Source: JAOAFZ01 sp964412815
GTDB lineage: Bacteria > Patescibacteriota > Microgenomatia > UBA1406 > GWC2-37-13
Length of the DNA stretch: 64,000 nt
Direction of reading: 5' to 3'
Assembly (NCBI GenBank): GCA_964412815.1
Contig: CAYPQF010000038.1
Coordinates: forward strand, 79,925 to 143,924
Shown in pieces: positions 43,970 through 51,908 of this stretch. The notes below the pieces were generated by a model that ran no database searches, was not told the DNA's origin, and saw only the letters and a program-made list of their open reading frames with translations. Numbering within the stretch: the stretch's first letter is position 1; each line of letters begins with the position of its first letter. Both the position numbers and the translations under genes were made by a program.

Positions 43970-44784
43970 CAGAAAAAGAAAATGTACCAGTCTCAGCTCC
44001 TCCCGAGCAGAATGTAACCGAACATCCGGTTGTACAGTATGTCTCAACCTATATCGGCATAATATCTATTGTGGTTATTGTGGCTACCATTATCGGATTT
44101 ATCGCGTATCTCTCCTACGAAAGCACGCTCAATGCAAAAATTAAAGAACGGCGTGATAACGCACTGATCTATGACGACCCTGCACAGGATTCAATCCTTG
44201 GAGCGCAAGACCTTCCTGAAATTCAGATCGGCAAACAGCGCCAGTCAGCTCAGTCTCAACAACAGCAGCAAGCGCTACAACAGCAGCAGATGATGCAGCA
44301 GCAAAATCAGATGCAAGAGACAGAACCGGAGCCAAGCAAAAAACCGTCTCCTACAAAAATACCGGAAAACACATTTGTAAACACTGATGGAACGGTAGCA
44401 TTCACACACCCGTCCGGCTGGACAAAAAACAGTTCCAGTGTGAGCAGCGCAGACGGAGAGTATTCAGCCCGCATTCTGTCCGAAGATTCCTCCAGCAGTC
44501 TGGAGGACTATGCCAAGTCCAAGCCTCATGGCCGAACAGGTGCGAATGGAGGAGAAAAAACAACAGCGGGTGGAAACGAAGCCTGCCGGACCAATCCCTA
44601 TATCTTTGATCCGGGTGGGGCTCCGGTTAAAGCGCAGGAACTGTACCTGAAATCCAAGGATGGAAAAAAAATAGTTACCATTCAGCTTGATGCGAAAAAT
44701 CTTGATATCAATAATAGCGATGCTAAAAATGTCTTTGACTCCATTGTTTCTTCTGTAACCCTCTCTGAAGCCGAGGAAAACTAA
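43966..44784 (+). CDS. Membrane-anchored PsbP-like protein with Gln-rich linker
   Basis: 272 residues: a cytoplasmic head, one span (YIGIISIVVIVATIIGFIAYL), a Gln/Met repeat linker (about residues 90-118), a Pro/Lys segment, and a PsbP-like exterior domain beginning FVNTDGTVAFTHPSGWTKNSSSVSS and ending DAKNVFDSIVSSVTL. It is similar in plan to the protein at 3174. Unknown role. Confidence 0.68.
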   Translation: MTEKENVPVSAPPEQNVTEHPVVQYVSTYIGIISIVVIVATIIGFIAYLSYESTLNAKIKERRDNALIYDDPAQDSILGAQDLPEIQIGKQRQSAQSQQQQQALQQQQMMQQQNQMQETEPEPSKKPSPTKIPENTFVNTDGTVAFTHPSGWTKNSSSVSSADGEYSARILSEDSSSSLEDYAKSKPHGRTGANGGEKTTAGGNEACRTNPYIFDPGGAPVKAQELYLKSKDGKKIVTIQLDAKNLDINNSDAKNVFDSIVSSVTLSEAEEN

Positions 44785-44842
44785 CATAATTCTTAAACAA
44801 CTCTCACATGATGTCTATGAACAGAGGATATAGTAACTCTGC

Positions 44843-44851
44843 ATGCTATGA
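44843..44851 (+). other. Two-codon start-stop ORF overlapping the FecR-gene start
   Basis: ATG-CTA-TGA lies 8 nt after TATAGT, and its TGA overlaps the ATG at 44848. It resembles the uORF coupling at 28091. Confidence 0.4.
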
Positions 44852-46011
44852 AAAGACATCCTCCGTGGAGAATAAAAGCTGTTTTTGTGTTCGTTACCGC
44901 TGCACTCATGAGTGTTCCTCTCCTCTTTCATGTTTACGCAACCAGTACTGCTCCGACCGCAGAAGTACAGTCTGTGCATGATCACCGGCAGGTTGTAGAA
45001 ACGGCGAAACTCAAGATTATTACCCTTCCCGTACAAGTTAAATTACCAGATACTTCATCATTTATCGACGCATCAGACGGAATGGATATACCCTTAGGAA
45101 CCACTATCAAAACCGGCAAGACTCGTGCCGGCATAGTGTATCCTTCTGGCACTACGACCCGTCTGGACCACGATACTACGATCATTTTGAAAGAGTTTGA
45201 TCTGGGGCCACAACAGATTACAGTTGAGATTCTGAACGGTCGCATCTGGTCCCGGGTTAAAAAGTTGATGGGTAACGAATCATACGAAACAGAAGTTCAG
45301 GGTGTCACTGCGACTGTTCGTGGTACCGCGTATGAGCATAGCGCAACAGAAGGGGTAAGTCTTACGAGAGTGGTAGAAGGACTGGTGGAAGTTACGTGTA
45401 ATGATGCCAGCATTCAGACGAAGATTGCGGCCAGCCAAAAAGGAACGACGGATTGTACCCTTCCGCAAGAACAGACCGTCGTACAGCCGTTATCAACACA
45501 AGATGCCGAAGACGAATGGATTCAGTTTAATGCCACCATAGATAATTTGCCCGTGGTAACTCCATCAGTCAATCCCCAAAAAACCGTAATACCACCGGGT
45601 GCACGTGGTTCAGGCTCCGTGAAACATCCAACACAAACATACCAACCTGCTGCTCCACAGAATACTCTCCATACTGAAGAACGTGCGGATAACACAGAAT
45701 ATTCACCGCTCCCCACCGCTTTCCCGGTTCATCCTACCACACCTCCCGTGCTGCCCACCTCTCCCCCTACACAAGGGAGTCAACCATCTCCTCCGGTCTC
45801 TGTTGATATCGGAAATGGAGGAGTAGGGGTAGGAGTCCAGTTACCCGGTGTGAATGTTGAGGTAGGTATCGGTCGTGGGAAAGGGAACGCAAACGGCCGT
45901 GAAGGTGGCAATGGTGAGTGTAACGGCAAAGGAAATCCGAATTGTAAAGGGAAAAATAACGGCGGCGGAAACGATGACGATGAGGGTGATGACGAGGGTG
46001 AAGATGATTGA
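44848..46011 (+). CDS. FecR-domain secreted protein with Gly/Asn/Asp-rich tail (copy 1)
   Basis: 387 residues. Signal peptide KAVFVFVTAALMSVPLLFHVYA, then a FecR domain: SDGMDIPLGTTIKTGKTRAGIVYPSGTTTRLDHDTTIILKEF, ILNGRIWSRVKKLMGNESYETEVQGVTATVRGTAYEH, VVEGLVEVTC. A Pro/Thr linker leads to a low-complexity Gly/Asn/Lys tail ending in Asp/Glu runs. Such stand-alone FecR proteins are surface proteins of unknown role. Paralog at 48836. Confidence 0.82.
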   Translation: MKRHPPWRIKAVFVFVTAALMSVPLLFHVYATSTAPTAEVQSVHDHRQVVETAKLKIITLPVQVKLPDTSSFIDASDGMDIPLGTTIKTGKTRAGIVYPSGTTTRLDHDTTIILKEFDLGPQQITVEILNGRIWSRVKKLMGNESYETEVQGVTATVRGTAYEHSATEGVSLTRVVEGLVEVTCNDASIQTKIAASQKGTTDCTLPQEQTVVQPLSTQDAEDEWIQFNATIDNLPVVTPSVNPQKTVIPPGARGSGSVKHPTQTYQPAAPQNTLHTEERADNTEYSPLPTAFPVHPTTPPVLPTSPPTQGSQPSPPVSVDIGNGGVGVGVQLPGVNVEVGIGRGKGNANGREGGNGECNGKGNPNCKGKNNGGGNDDDEGDDEGEDD

Positions 46012-46020
46012 GATACATGA

Positions 46021-46725
46021 CTATGCCGGTAAGACCTGATCAAACGGAATGGGGACTTCTTTTTGCGGTTTCTGCTTCCAGAGTATTTGCCGGTAGAGTG
46101 ATGCATAGGTGTTTCGTACTTCCATCCAGTACTCCCGATAGTTCTTTCTGGTAGTTCGAGTATGATCGAAGACGATTTTCCCGCTAATTAAAGGGATGCG
46201 TTCTCCGAGGAGGCGTTGTACTTTTTTTGTGGTAACCACAATTTTGGTACTGTCAGTCAATAAAAACAGATCTTCACGGTCAAACCAGCCGTTTTTTTCT
46301 CCCAGCTGTGCGAGGTAGTCCCACATCGCATGGGGCATAAACTCAGGTTGCCAGTCCCACTGGCCATACGCGTGAATGGTGGTGATTATCGGCATGGTAC
46401 ACCCGCGTAATCTCAACAGTAACGGCAACAGTCCAAATCCGGGACTAAAACCGTAGTTAGGCGCCGAATGATGAATATGCAATATATCGGGTTGTTCCCG
46501 CATGATGGTATACAGTAAAAACGGAAGATTTTCGATCTCCCAGTCCGGTACCAGACCATGAACTGAGTCATCTCGGATAGAGTCAGCAACCGCAACGGTA
46601 GTCAGATGTTCTACCCCGAAGCCTTCCTGCCGCAGTTGGGTGTTCAGTGTTTTTATATAGCGTAGAATACTGTGTTTGGTTGATCCGTACGATCCTGAAA
46701 TGGCGAATATTTTATTCGGTTCCAT
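46021..46725 (-). CDS. GT-B-fold glycosyltransferase-like protein, N-terminal half only
   Basis: 234 residues: FAISGSYGSTKHSILRYIKTLNTQLRQEG, EQPDILHIHHSAPNYGFSPGFGLLPLLLRLRGCTMPIITTIHAYG and DLFLLTDSTKIVVTTKKVQRLL match the N-terminal Rossmann domain of GT4-type glycosyltransferases. The C-terminal nucleotide-sugar domain is missing, so it may bind but not transfer, or may be a different small family. TATAGT lies 8 nt before the ATG. Confidence 0.65.
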   Translation of the reverse strand: MEPNKIFAISGSYGSTKHSILRYIKTLNTQLRQEGFGVEHLTTVAVADSIRDDSVHGLVPDWEIENLPFLLYTIMREQPDILHIHHSAPNYGFSPGFGLLPLLLRLRGCTMPIITTIHAYGQWDWQPEFMPHAMWDYLAQLGEKNGWFDREDLFLLTDSTKIVVTTKKVQRLLGERIPLISGKIVFDHTRTTRKNYREYWMEVRNTYASLYRQILWKQKPQKEVPIPFDQVLPA

Positions 46726-46828
46726 ATACCCCTACTATATACCTGAGATGTAACAGAGAAAGAGGAATTGTATAGAAGAAGTGTAAGAGTGTAAGTTTTG
46801 GACGTCCTGATATAACGATAGAAGAAAA

Positions 46829-46911
46829 GGGTATGGCCCCGCCGCCGGGGTAGGTCGATGCACGGCATCGAGGCCATACCCGCGGCGCGGGGTGCCAGCT
46901 TGACGCTGGCA
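46829..46911 (-). ncRNA. 3' pseudoknot element 1 (after cassette 7)
   Basis: On plus: arm A GGGTATGGCC 46829-46838, arm B CCCCGCCGCCG 46837-46847, hairpin C CGATGC...GCATCG, A' GGCCATACCC 46872-46881, B' CGGCGCGGGG 46883-46892 (one bulge), then a hairpin TGCCAGC...GCTGGCA. A and B interleave, so both can form only as a pseudoknot. Starts 7 nt after the stop of the minus-strand gene. Confidence 0.7.
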
Positions 46912-46917
46912 TGGACA

Positions 46918-47715
46918 CTAGTAGACGGCAGAGGGCCGTAGCTGCCGGAAGTGGCAGCCCACGATGATCAGCTCGGGCCCGCGATCCGTCGTCTGGTTGC
47001 CCAGCTTAAACTCCACCTGGGCTCCCATCATGGTGTCCCGGTGGTTCCCCTCGAGCACGTCGGCCAGCTCCGTGCTCCAGCCGTCCCAGCGCGCCATCAG
47101 GCGACCGTTGCGGCAGCGGGATTGGAGCCCCGGGTTATCCGGCTCGATCAGCAGGTAGCTGCGCTCGACGCGCACGATCCTGCCGGTCCAGGGTAACTGA
47201 TGGTCCCCCTTCTTGGGCCGATCCGACAGCGCGTTCAGGTACCGAACCTCGTCGCTGGTGACATCAACCTCGATCTCCAGCTCCAGAGGCGTGGCGAGAG
47301 GGCTGCCGAGCATCTCCTCAGTGGGCAGGCGATCCTTCCGGACCCACCAGGTCATGGTGGTACCGGGGATGACTACCTCGACCTGATCGGGGATCTCCTC
47401 AATCACCACGACCTCGACGCGGCGACGCACCGTGCGCCGGCGGCCGCGGGCCAGGATCTCGGTGATGTTGGGTGGCATGATCTCGATCTGCTCGACGATC
47501 AGCTGATCGCCGATCTCACGGATCGTCAGGATGCAGAAGTTGCCGAGACGATGAACACCGTTGGGCTTGTACTGCTCCCTCATCATAGGCCACATCGCCT
47601 GGCGATCGCACCCGTGGACGGTATAGAACACGCCCTGTATGGTGACGTGCTCGACGATTCCAACGGCCGTGAACGTGCTGGTCGTGGTCTGGCTGACGGG
47701 CTGCTGCGTGCTCAC
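46918..47715 (-). CDS. GC-rich orphan protein (cassette 7)
   Basis: 265 residues from GTG 47715, chosen because SD GAGGAG lies 6 nt before it; a longer frame from 47754 overlaps the promoter. Beta-rich and charged: an N-terminal part with FTAVGIVEHVTIQGVFYTVHGCDRQAMW, an Arg-rich stretch GRRRTVRRRVEVVVIEEIP, and a C-terminal OB-like repeat (LPWTGRIVRVERSYLLIEPDNPGL, MGAQVEFKLGNQTTDRGPELIIVGC). No signal peptide; family unknown. Very GC-rich. Its 3' end carries pseudoknot element 1. Confidence 0.68.
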   Translation of the reverse strand: MSTQQPVSQTTTSTFTAVGIVEHVTIQGVFYTVHGCDRQAMWPMMREQYKPNGVHRLGNFCILTIREIGDQLIVEQIEIMPPNITEILARGRRRTVRRRVEVVVIEEIPDQVEVVIPGTTMTWWVRKDRLPTEEMLGSPLATPLELEIEVDVTSDEVRYLNALSDRPKKGDHQLPWTGRIVRVERSYLLIEPDNPGLQSRCRNGRLMARWDGWSTELADVLEGNHRDTMMGAQVEFKLGNQTTDRGPELIIVGCHFRQLRPSAVY

Positions 47716-47757
47716 GAATGGCTCCTCACTATAGTGCCAAAGTTCTCTACCCATATT

Positions 47758-47770
47758 ACACTATAGGATA
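47758..47770 (+). promoter_or_regulatory. TACTATRGGA-type box at cassette 7 promoter
   Basis: ACACTATAGGATA on plus; on minus it fills the spacer of TTGATT-N17-TGTAAT. Confidence 0.55.
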
Positions 47771-47906
47771 GTAAATAAATCAAGTTCAGGCTGCCATAAC
47801 AGGAAGATGTTCTCCTATCATTTTTTACATAACATCAACATGTTTATCACGTGGTACTTAAGAAGTTATAGGACAATAAGCGTAGATTATTAATTATTCT
47901 ATACCT

Positions 47907-48095
47907 ATGGCAGATCGTGAAGTAGTCTATACAACAGGAACAGATCAGTCCGGCGGCATGGGATTTTTATTGGGGGTTATTTTACTGATTGTGTTCCTCG
48001 CATTGCTGTTCTATTACGGACTGCCAATGCTGGGTGCTGCAACTCAGGGACCAACCATTAACGTGCCAGAAGAAGTCAATGTTAACACACAGTAA
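47907..48095 (+). CDS. Small single-span membrane protein
   Basis: 62 residues: a polar head, one span (GFLLGVILLIVFLALLFYYGLPML), a short exterior tail TINVPEEVNVNTQ. Short proteins of this plan are common in CPR genomes. TATTCT lies 6 nt before the ATG. Ends just before a strong hairpin. Confidence 0.7.
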   Translation: MADREVVYTTGTDQSGGMGFLLGVILLIVFLALLFYYGLPMLGAATQGPTINVPEEVNVNTQ

Positions 48096-48102
48096 TGTGT
48101 GG

Positions 48103-48127
48103 TCCTGCCGGGGGTCTCCCGGCAGGA
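48103..48127. terminator. Strong hairpin between convergent genes
   Basis: TCCTGCCGGG-GGTCT-CCCGGCAGGA. It lies at the end of the plus gene and downstream of cassette 8 on minus; only weak T-tracts. Confidence 0.65.
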
Positions 48128-48212
48128 TAGTTCTCCTTTCGTGTGGGATAGTGCTTGGCGTAAGGACCTCTCGCGCAGCCTGATATCAACACCGTATTCT
48201 CAGCGTCTGCCA

Positions 48213-48716
48213 TCACCTGAACGAGAGAAGATAGATCTCCCACAGGCATATGCCGACGCTCACCAGACCGCTGCTGTTGATCAGGATGCCCATCCAGGGC
48301 CAGCGGGCCCGACCCGTATGCCAGCTGTGCAGGACCTCCGGCATCGCGTTCTCGTGGTTTGTATCCAGGCGGTGCCAGGTGTACTCCCAGGCAAAGATAA
48401 TGCCGGCAAGCCCGTTCAGTCCGCCCAGGCTCCAGAGAAAGATCTGTTCCAGCGTCGAAGGATACTCCGCGGCTTGAAACAGAATCCACATTCCGGCGCT
48501 GCATCGACCCAGCATAAACCCCATGGTGTGCCAGGTAATGTCAGACATTAGCTGGGACATCGACTGGTTGCGTGTCGTTAGTTCGATCTGAATCTTCCAC
48601 CGTGACAGTCCCTTCAGGTACCGGGTATCGGCAAGGGGGTTATTCACCGCCAGCCAATATGCCTCAAAGAACAGCCACAGCACGAAGACACTCAGATAGG
48701 TCATTTCCAGGCTCAT
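48213..48716 (-). CDS. GC-rich membrane protein (cassette 8), paralog of cassette 12
   Basis: 167 residues from ATG 48716 with SD AGAGG 5 nt upstream. Spans near 8-24, 70-88, 95-113 and 145-163. The motif NNPLADTRYLKGLSRWKIQIELTTRNQSMSQL near residue 28 matches NDPVQETKYLRGRSDWQIQTELQQRGVSYLSL in the gene at 52313, so they form a family within the GC-rich class. Function unknown. TATAGGATT follows a TATAAT in the promoter (48751-48775). Confidence 0.68.
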   Translation of the reverse strand: MSLEMTYLSVFVLWLFFEAYWLAVNNPLADTRYLKGLSRWKIQIELTTRNQSMSQLMSDITWHTMGFMLGRCSAGMWILFQAAEYPSTLEQIFLWSLGGLNGLAGIIFAWEYTWHRLDTNHENAMPEVLHSWHTGRARWPWMGILINSSGLVSVGICLWEIYLLSFR

Positions 48717-48750
48717 ATCCACCTCTCATATACCCCGAAGGGAGAGATTT

Positions 48751-48775
48751 AATCCTATAACATTATACCACATCC
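48751..48775 (-). promoter_or_regulatory. Promoter of cassette 8
   Basis: On minus: TATAAT followed by GTTATAGGATT, a variant of the TATAGGA box, then a leader with CCC-TTCG-GGG. Confidence 0.5.
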
Positions 48776-48835
48776 CTCTCTGTGGCTCTTTTAGTAACAC
48801 CTGACCTCAGGACGGCATACTGGTATAATCAATAT

Positions 48836-49936
48836 ATGAATGCGCTCTCACGCAAAACGATACTCAGCATTATTGTGATAACCGGCTTGATGTTTGCCGG
48901 AATTGTAGCCTATGCACTTGCGGTAACACCGTCAGAGCAGAAACAGGCACAGGTAAAAGGCGAAACCAGTACGCCAACCCCTATCCCCGCTGCCATTACG
49001 CTTGAAATTTTTTCGGGTTCGGTTTTTATCAAAACTCCATCCAGCGATACGTTTACTAAAGCAGTGCATAAACAGGCCATTCCTGTGGGAACTACCATCA
49101 CGACTGCAAAAAACTCGCGTGCACAACTGGTGTATCCTGGGGGAACCGTTACCCGGTTGGACTACGAAACACAGGTTAAGGTCAGCCAATATGCTCAACC
49201 GCACTCAGTGATTGTTGAGATTATTCAGGGAAGAATCTGGTCCCGTATTAAAAAACTGATCGGAGATGAGTTTTATCAGACTGAGTCAGAAGCAGTAACA
49301 GCCGTAGTGCGGGGAACTTCGTATAATCATGGAGTCAAGACTGAAGGATACGATTTGGCAATTGTACTCAAGGGTACGGTGGAGATTACCTGTAAAAAGA
49401 CAGGGTCAACGGTAGTAGTTGACCAGGGAAAGATGGGAAACATGGACTGTGAAAATAAACAGACACTTTCGCCCTATGACATAACTCAAAAAGTATACGA
49501 TGAAGAATGGGTACAGTTTAACCTGGAGCAGGATACAAAGCTGAACACCCGATTTGGCGCAGACACATATAATGATGAACCTGCAACACCTACCGCAACC
49601 GTACCTACCAACTGGTCACAACGTGAGCCAACGGGCTTACAGAACGCTCCGGCCAACGATACCTCTGCTAATGAATCCCGTCAGACTGAACAGGCTCCAC
49701 GTGCGACCGTTGCTCCCCGGCAGACCACTTCCAGTGCAACACCTACCCCGATACCTGCAGTAGAAGAGGTACCGACTGCGACCCCTACTCTCGACCCGCT
49801 GTCGGCCAGACTGACGGAAGCTGCACAGCGACCATCACCGACACCAACCGCAACACCAGTACCCGCACGTATCAGAAATGAGTCAGGCAGTGTGCTTGAG
49901 ATTCAGGTAGGAGATCTGCTTCAACTTTCTTTATAA
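48836..49936 (+). CDS. FecR-domain secreted protein (copy 2)
   Basis: 366 residues from ATG 48836 (TATAAT exactly 6 nt upstream). Signal/anchor ILSIIVITGLMFAGIVAYALAV, FecR domain VHKQAIPVGTTITTAKNSRAQLVYPGGTVTRLDYETQVKV, IIQGRIWSRIKKLIGDEFYQTESEAVTAVVRGTSYNHG, VVLKGTVEITC, then a long Pro/Thr/Ala linker. It lacks the Gly-rich tail of the copy at 44848. The two copies bracket GC-rich cassettes 7 and 8. Confidence 0.82.
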   Translation: MNALSRKTILSIIVITGLMFAGIVAYALAVTPSEQKQAQVKGETSTPTPIPAAITLEIFSGSVFIKTPSSDTFTKAVHKQAIPVGTTITTAKNSRAQLVYPGGTVTRLDYETQVKVSQYAQPHSVIVEIIQGRIWSRIKKLIGDEFYQTESEAVTAVVRGTSYNHGVKTEGYDLAIVLKGTVEITCKKTGSTVVVDQGKMGNMDCENKQTLSPYDITQKVYDEEWVQFNLEQDTKLNTRFGADTYNDEPATPTATVPTNWSQREPTGLQNAPANDTSANESRQTEQAPRATVAPRQTTSSATPTPIPAVEEVPTATPTLDPLSARLTEAAQRPSPTPTATPVPARIRNESGSVLEIQVGDLLQLSL

Positions 49937-49958
49937 TCAGCTTTCTGAAATAAATGAA

Positions 49959-50039
49959 GGTATGGTTCCGACGCCGTGCAGGCGGGTCTGATGCAGAGCA
50001 TCGAAACCATACCTGCCGGCGCCGGCGTGTCTAGCCTGC
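49959..50039 (-). ncRNA. 3' pseudoknot element 2 (after cassette 9)
   Basis: On plus: A GGTATGGTT 49959-49967, B CCGACGCCG 49968-49976, D GCAGGC 49978-49983, hairpin C GATGC...GCATC, A' AACCATACC 50005-50013, B' CCGGCGCCGG region 50016-50027, D' GCCTGC 50034-50039. One B pair is G-U only on the minus strand, which fits transcription with the minus gene. Confidence 0.72.
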
Positions 50040-50044
50040 TGGCA

Positions 50045-50362
50045 CTACTTGCTAACTGAGACCATCGAATAGCCCATCAGGTCCAGTGTGATGACAATCG
50101 TCTCGCAGCTCAGCACAAACCTGCAAATCGAGTCTTCCACCTGAGGCGTCAGGAGATCGATTCGCGCAATGCCCTGGATCGACCGGATGGCGTTGATGAT
50201 GTTGTCGAAGGCACCATGCAGCTCGTCCGTTAACGGGATCTTAGTCTCACCTGCCTGCCCGAGTAGCACCTGCCGGAACGTGAGGCTGATCAGCACATCT
50301 CCCAGCCTGATAACGAACCCATTCGGGATGATCTCGCCGATCGTGCCAGACTCGAGAGCCAT
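50045..50362 (-). CDS. GC-rich orphan protein (cassette 9), paralog of cassette 10
   Basis: 105 residues from ATG 50362 with SD GGAGG 8 nt upstream; a longer frame from 50404 was discarded. Starts MALESGTIGEIIPNGFVIRLGDVLISLTFRQVLLGQ and ends CETIVITLDLMGYSM. It aligns with the cassette 10 protein: F.QV, PL..., F........R.IQ, TP, CR...S, I.LD..G..M. Soluble alpha/beta, no known family. It is downstream of cassette 10 on the same strand and may be co-transcribed. Confidence 0.68.
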   Translation of the reverse strand: MALESGTIGEIIPNGFVIRLGDVLISLTFRQVLLGQAGETKIPLTDELHGAFDNIINAIRSIQGIARIDLLTPQVEDSICRFVLSCETIVITLDLMGYSMVSVSK

Positions 50363-50435
50363 ACATAGCCCTCCAAAAATCGCCGCGTGTGGACCTCGGA
50401 TCATTAGCTTACCTTTCTACATCTGGAAGGAAGGG

Positions 50436-50515
50436 GGTATGATTCCGACGCCGAACGGCTGATCTGATGTCTCAGCATCGAAATCATACCGCCGGCGTCG
50501 GCATGCCCCAGCCGT
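50436..50515 (-). ncRNA. 3' pseudoknot element 3 (between cassettes 10 and 9)
   Basis: On plus: A GGTATGATT 50436-50444, B CCGACGCCG 50445-50453, D ACGGCTG 50455-50461, C GATG...CATC, A' AATCATACC 50482-50490, B' CGGCGTCGG 50493-50501, D' CAGCCGT 50509-50515. All pairs are perfect. Starts 2 nt after the cassette 10 stop. Confidence 0.75.
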
Positions 50516-50517
50516 GA

Positions 50518-50913
50518 CTAGAAGGTCTGGCCGTCGTCGGGCATCATGGTGAGACCGGCCACATCCAGCACGATCTGGACCATGTTCTCACCCTGCCCGC
50601 TGACGCAGCTGAGCCGGCAGCTCGTCTCCGGCAGCTCGGCCGGGGTCACGAGCACGACCATGGTCGGCTGGATCAGCCTGAGCGTGGTGACGACGTGGGC
50701 GAACGGGCTGTTGTCACCCGTCTCATCCAGGGGAACGTTCTGCAGGTCCCCGCCGCCCGTGGCAATCTGCACCTGCGCGAAGGCGAAGCAGATCATCTGG
50801 CCGCTCACGCAGCAGATGATCGCCTGCTCAATAATCTTAAGGATCTCGCCCCCCCGCAGCGCCGAACCGAGCCCGGCCATGATGCCGCCGATCGCGTCGT
50901 CAAATGTGGTCAT
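50518..50913 (-). CDS. GC-rich orphan protein (cassette 10), paralog of cassette 9
   Basis: 131 residues from ATG 50913 with SD GAGGAGG. Gly-rich helical opening (FDDAIGGIMAGLGSALRGGEILKIIEQAIICC), then GQMICFAFAQVQIATGGG, HVVTTLRLIQPTMVVLVTPAELPETSCRLSCVSG and MVQIVLDVAGLTMM. Paralogous to cassette 9. No signal peptide or known domain. Promoter TTGATT-N17-TATTAA. Confidence 0.68.
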   Translation of the reverse strand: MTTFDDAIGGIMAGLGSALRGGEILKIIEQAIICCVSGQMICFAFAQVQIATGGGDLQNVPLDETGDNSPFAHVVTTLRLIQPTMVVLVTPAELPETSCRLSCVSGQGENMVQIVLDVAGLTMMPDDGQTF

Positions 50914-50958
50914 TGGTGCCTCCTCAGGCTGTTCACGTAGAACACGTTGTATTAATAT

Positions 50959-50970
50959 CATACTATAGGA
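50959..50970 (+). promoter_or_regulatory. TACTATRGGA box in cassette 10 promoter
   Basis: CATACTATAGGA on plus; on minus it lies in the spacer between TTGATT and TATTAA. Confidence 0.6.
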
Positions 50971-51011
50971 CTCTAATCAATGCAAGTAAGCCTGTTCTGT
51001 CAAGAAGTTAC

Positions 51012-51893
51012 TTATCGCTGTTGTACTAGAGGGAGTGCCTCGAGTGCACTAATATCTTTATCTTTAATCTCCAGCATAATATCAAAATCCAGTCCCTTAC
51101 TCTCCGCTAGATACTGACGAAACTGTTTGATATCAATGTGATCTGCATGCTTGCCCACACGCATATCGGCTTGTTGCGAACTGTAATCTACCATCGGCAC
51201 GCCATCCCGTTCCCGCTGCCAGGTAGAAAAACAGCGTTCCATCGCATCGCGCATTGACTCTCCATTCGGATTCAGCGCATGGTGGAGATTATCAAAAATA
51301 ATGGGAATACCTATTGCTTCGTGGATAGCATAACAATCAGAGACGCTATAGAGCCGATCGTCATTTTCGATTACCAGGTGCTGCTTAATCAGTTCCGGAA
51401 GCTCACGATAAGCCAAAATAAAACGCCGGATACTTTCATTTTTATCTCCGTACACCCCACCTACATGGATCTGAAGTTTATGTGGCGTTCCCAGTCCCAG
51501 CAGTTCCAGAACCTGAGCCTGGTACAACAACTCCCTGGTACTGTTCTGGAGCACCTTTTCAGAAGGAGCATTCAGCACCACAAACTGATCAGGATGAAAC
51601 GAAATACGCATATTTGAGTGACGAATGAGCTTCCCGATGTCAGCCAGCAGTGATGAGAATTCCTGCTGCCAGTTGACCGTACAGACAGGGTGAGAGGCAA
51701 AAGGAATAATTTCAGAGCGGATACGGTAAAAAAGAAGCTGATGTGAAGCTGCATATTCAATGTTCTGGTGCAAGCCTTCCAGATTTAGGCGGGCGGTTTC
51801 CAGAAACTTTTCTGGAGTAAATGATGCGAGGCGGAACCGTCTTGCCGATTGAAGGGTTTCCCGTTTACTATCTCCTACGTAGCCGATTTTCAT
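51012..51893 (-). CDS. uvsE: UV damage endonuclease (UvsE/UVDE)
   Basis: 293 residues, full length. MKIGYVGDS, LNLEGLHQNIEYAASHQLLFYRIRSEIIPFASHP, RISFHPDQFVVLNAPSEKVLQNS, LQIHVGGVYGDKNESIRRF, LVIENDDRLYS, PIIFDNLHHALNP and DIMLEIKDKD are the metal-binding TIM-barrel motifs of UvsE, which nicks 5' of UV photoproducts. TATACT lies 6 nt before the ATG, right after the terminator of cassette 11. Confidence 0.95.
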   Translation of the reverse strand: MKIGYVGDSKRETLQSARRFRLASFTPEKFLETARLNLEGLHQNIEYAASHQLLFYRIRSEIIPFASHPVCTVNWQQEFSSLLADIGKLIRHSNMRISFHPDQFVVLNAPSEKVLQNSTRELLYQAQVLELLGLGTPHKLQIHVGGVYGDKNESIRRFILAYRELPELIKQHLVIENDDRLYSVSDCYAIHEAIGIPIIFDNLHHALNPNGESMRDAMERCFSTWQRERDGVPMVDYSSQQADMRVGKHADHIDIKQFRQYLAESKGLDFDIMLEIKDKDISALEALPLVQQR

Positions 51894-51908
51894 AGGGACA
51901 GTATACTA

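Noticed and set aside
47200..47766. 188-codon plus-strand ORF opposite cassette 7
   Set aside because: It is a shadow ORF caused by high GC; it has no SD, its composition is low-complexity His/Asp/Gly, and the minus-strand frame has SD and promoter.
48099..48551. 150-codon plus-strand ORF opposite cassette 8
   Set aside because: It starts inside a terminator hairpin, and the minus frame has membrane spans and a paralog.
46829..50515. HDV-like self-cleaving ribozyme
   Set aside because: The nested pseudoknot order is partly similar, but there is no P4 or J4/2 segment with a catalytic C between the closing arms, and the elements lie after stop codons with no cleavage-site pattern.
46829..50515. 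Integron attC sites
   Set aside because: Cassette-like genes with imperfect repeats suggested this, but no GTTRRRY core sites or integrase were found, and the arms interleave rather than form one imperfect hairpin.
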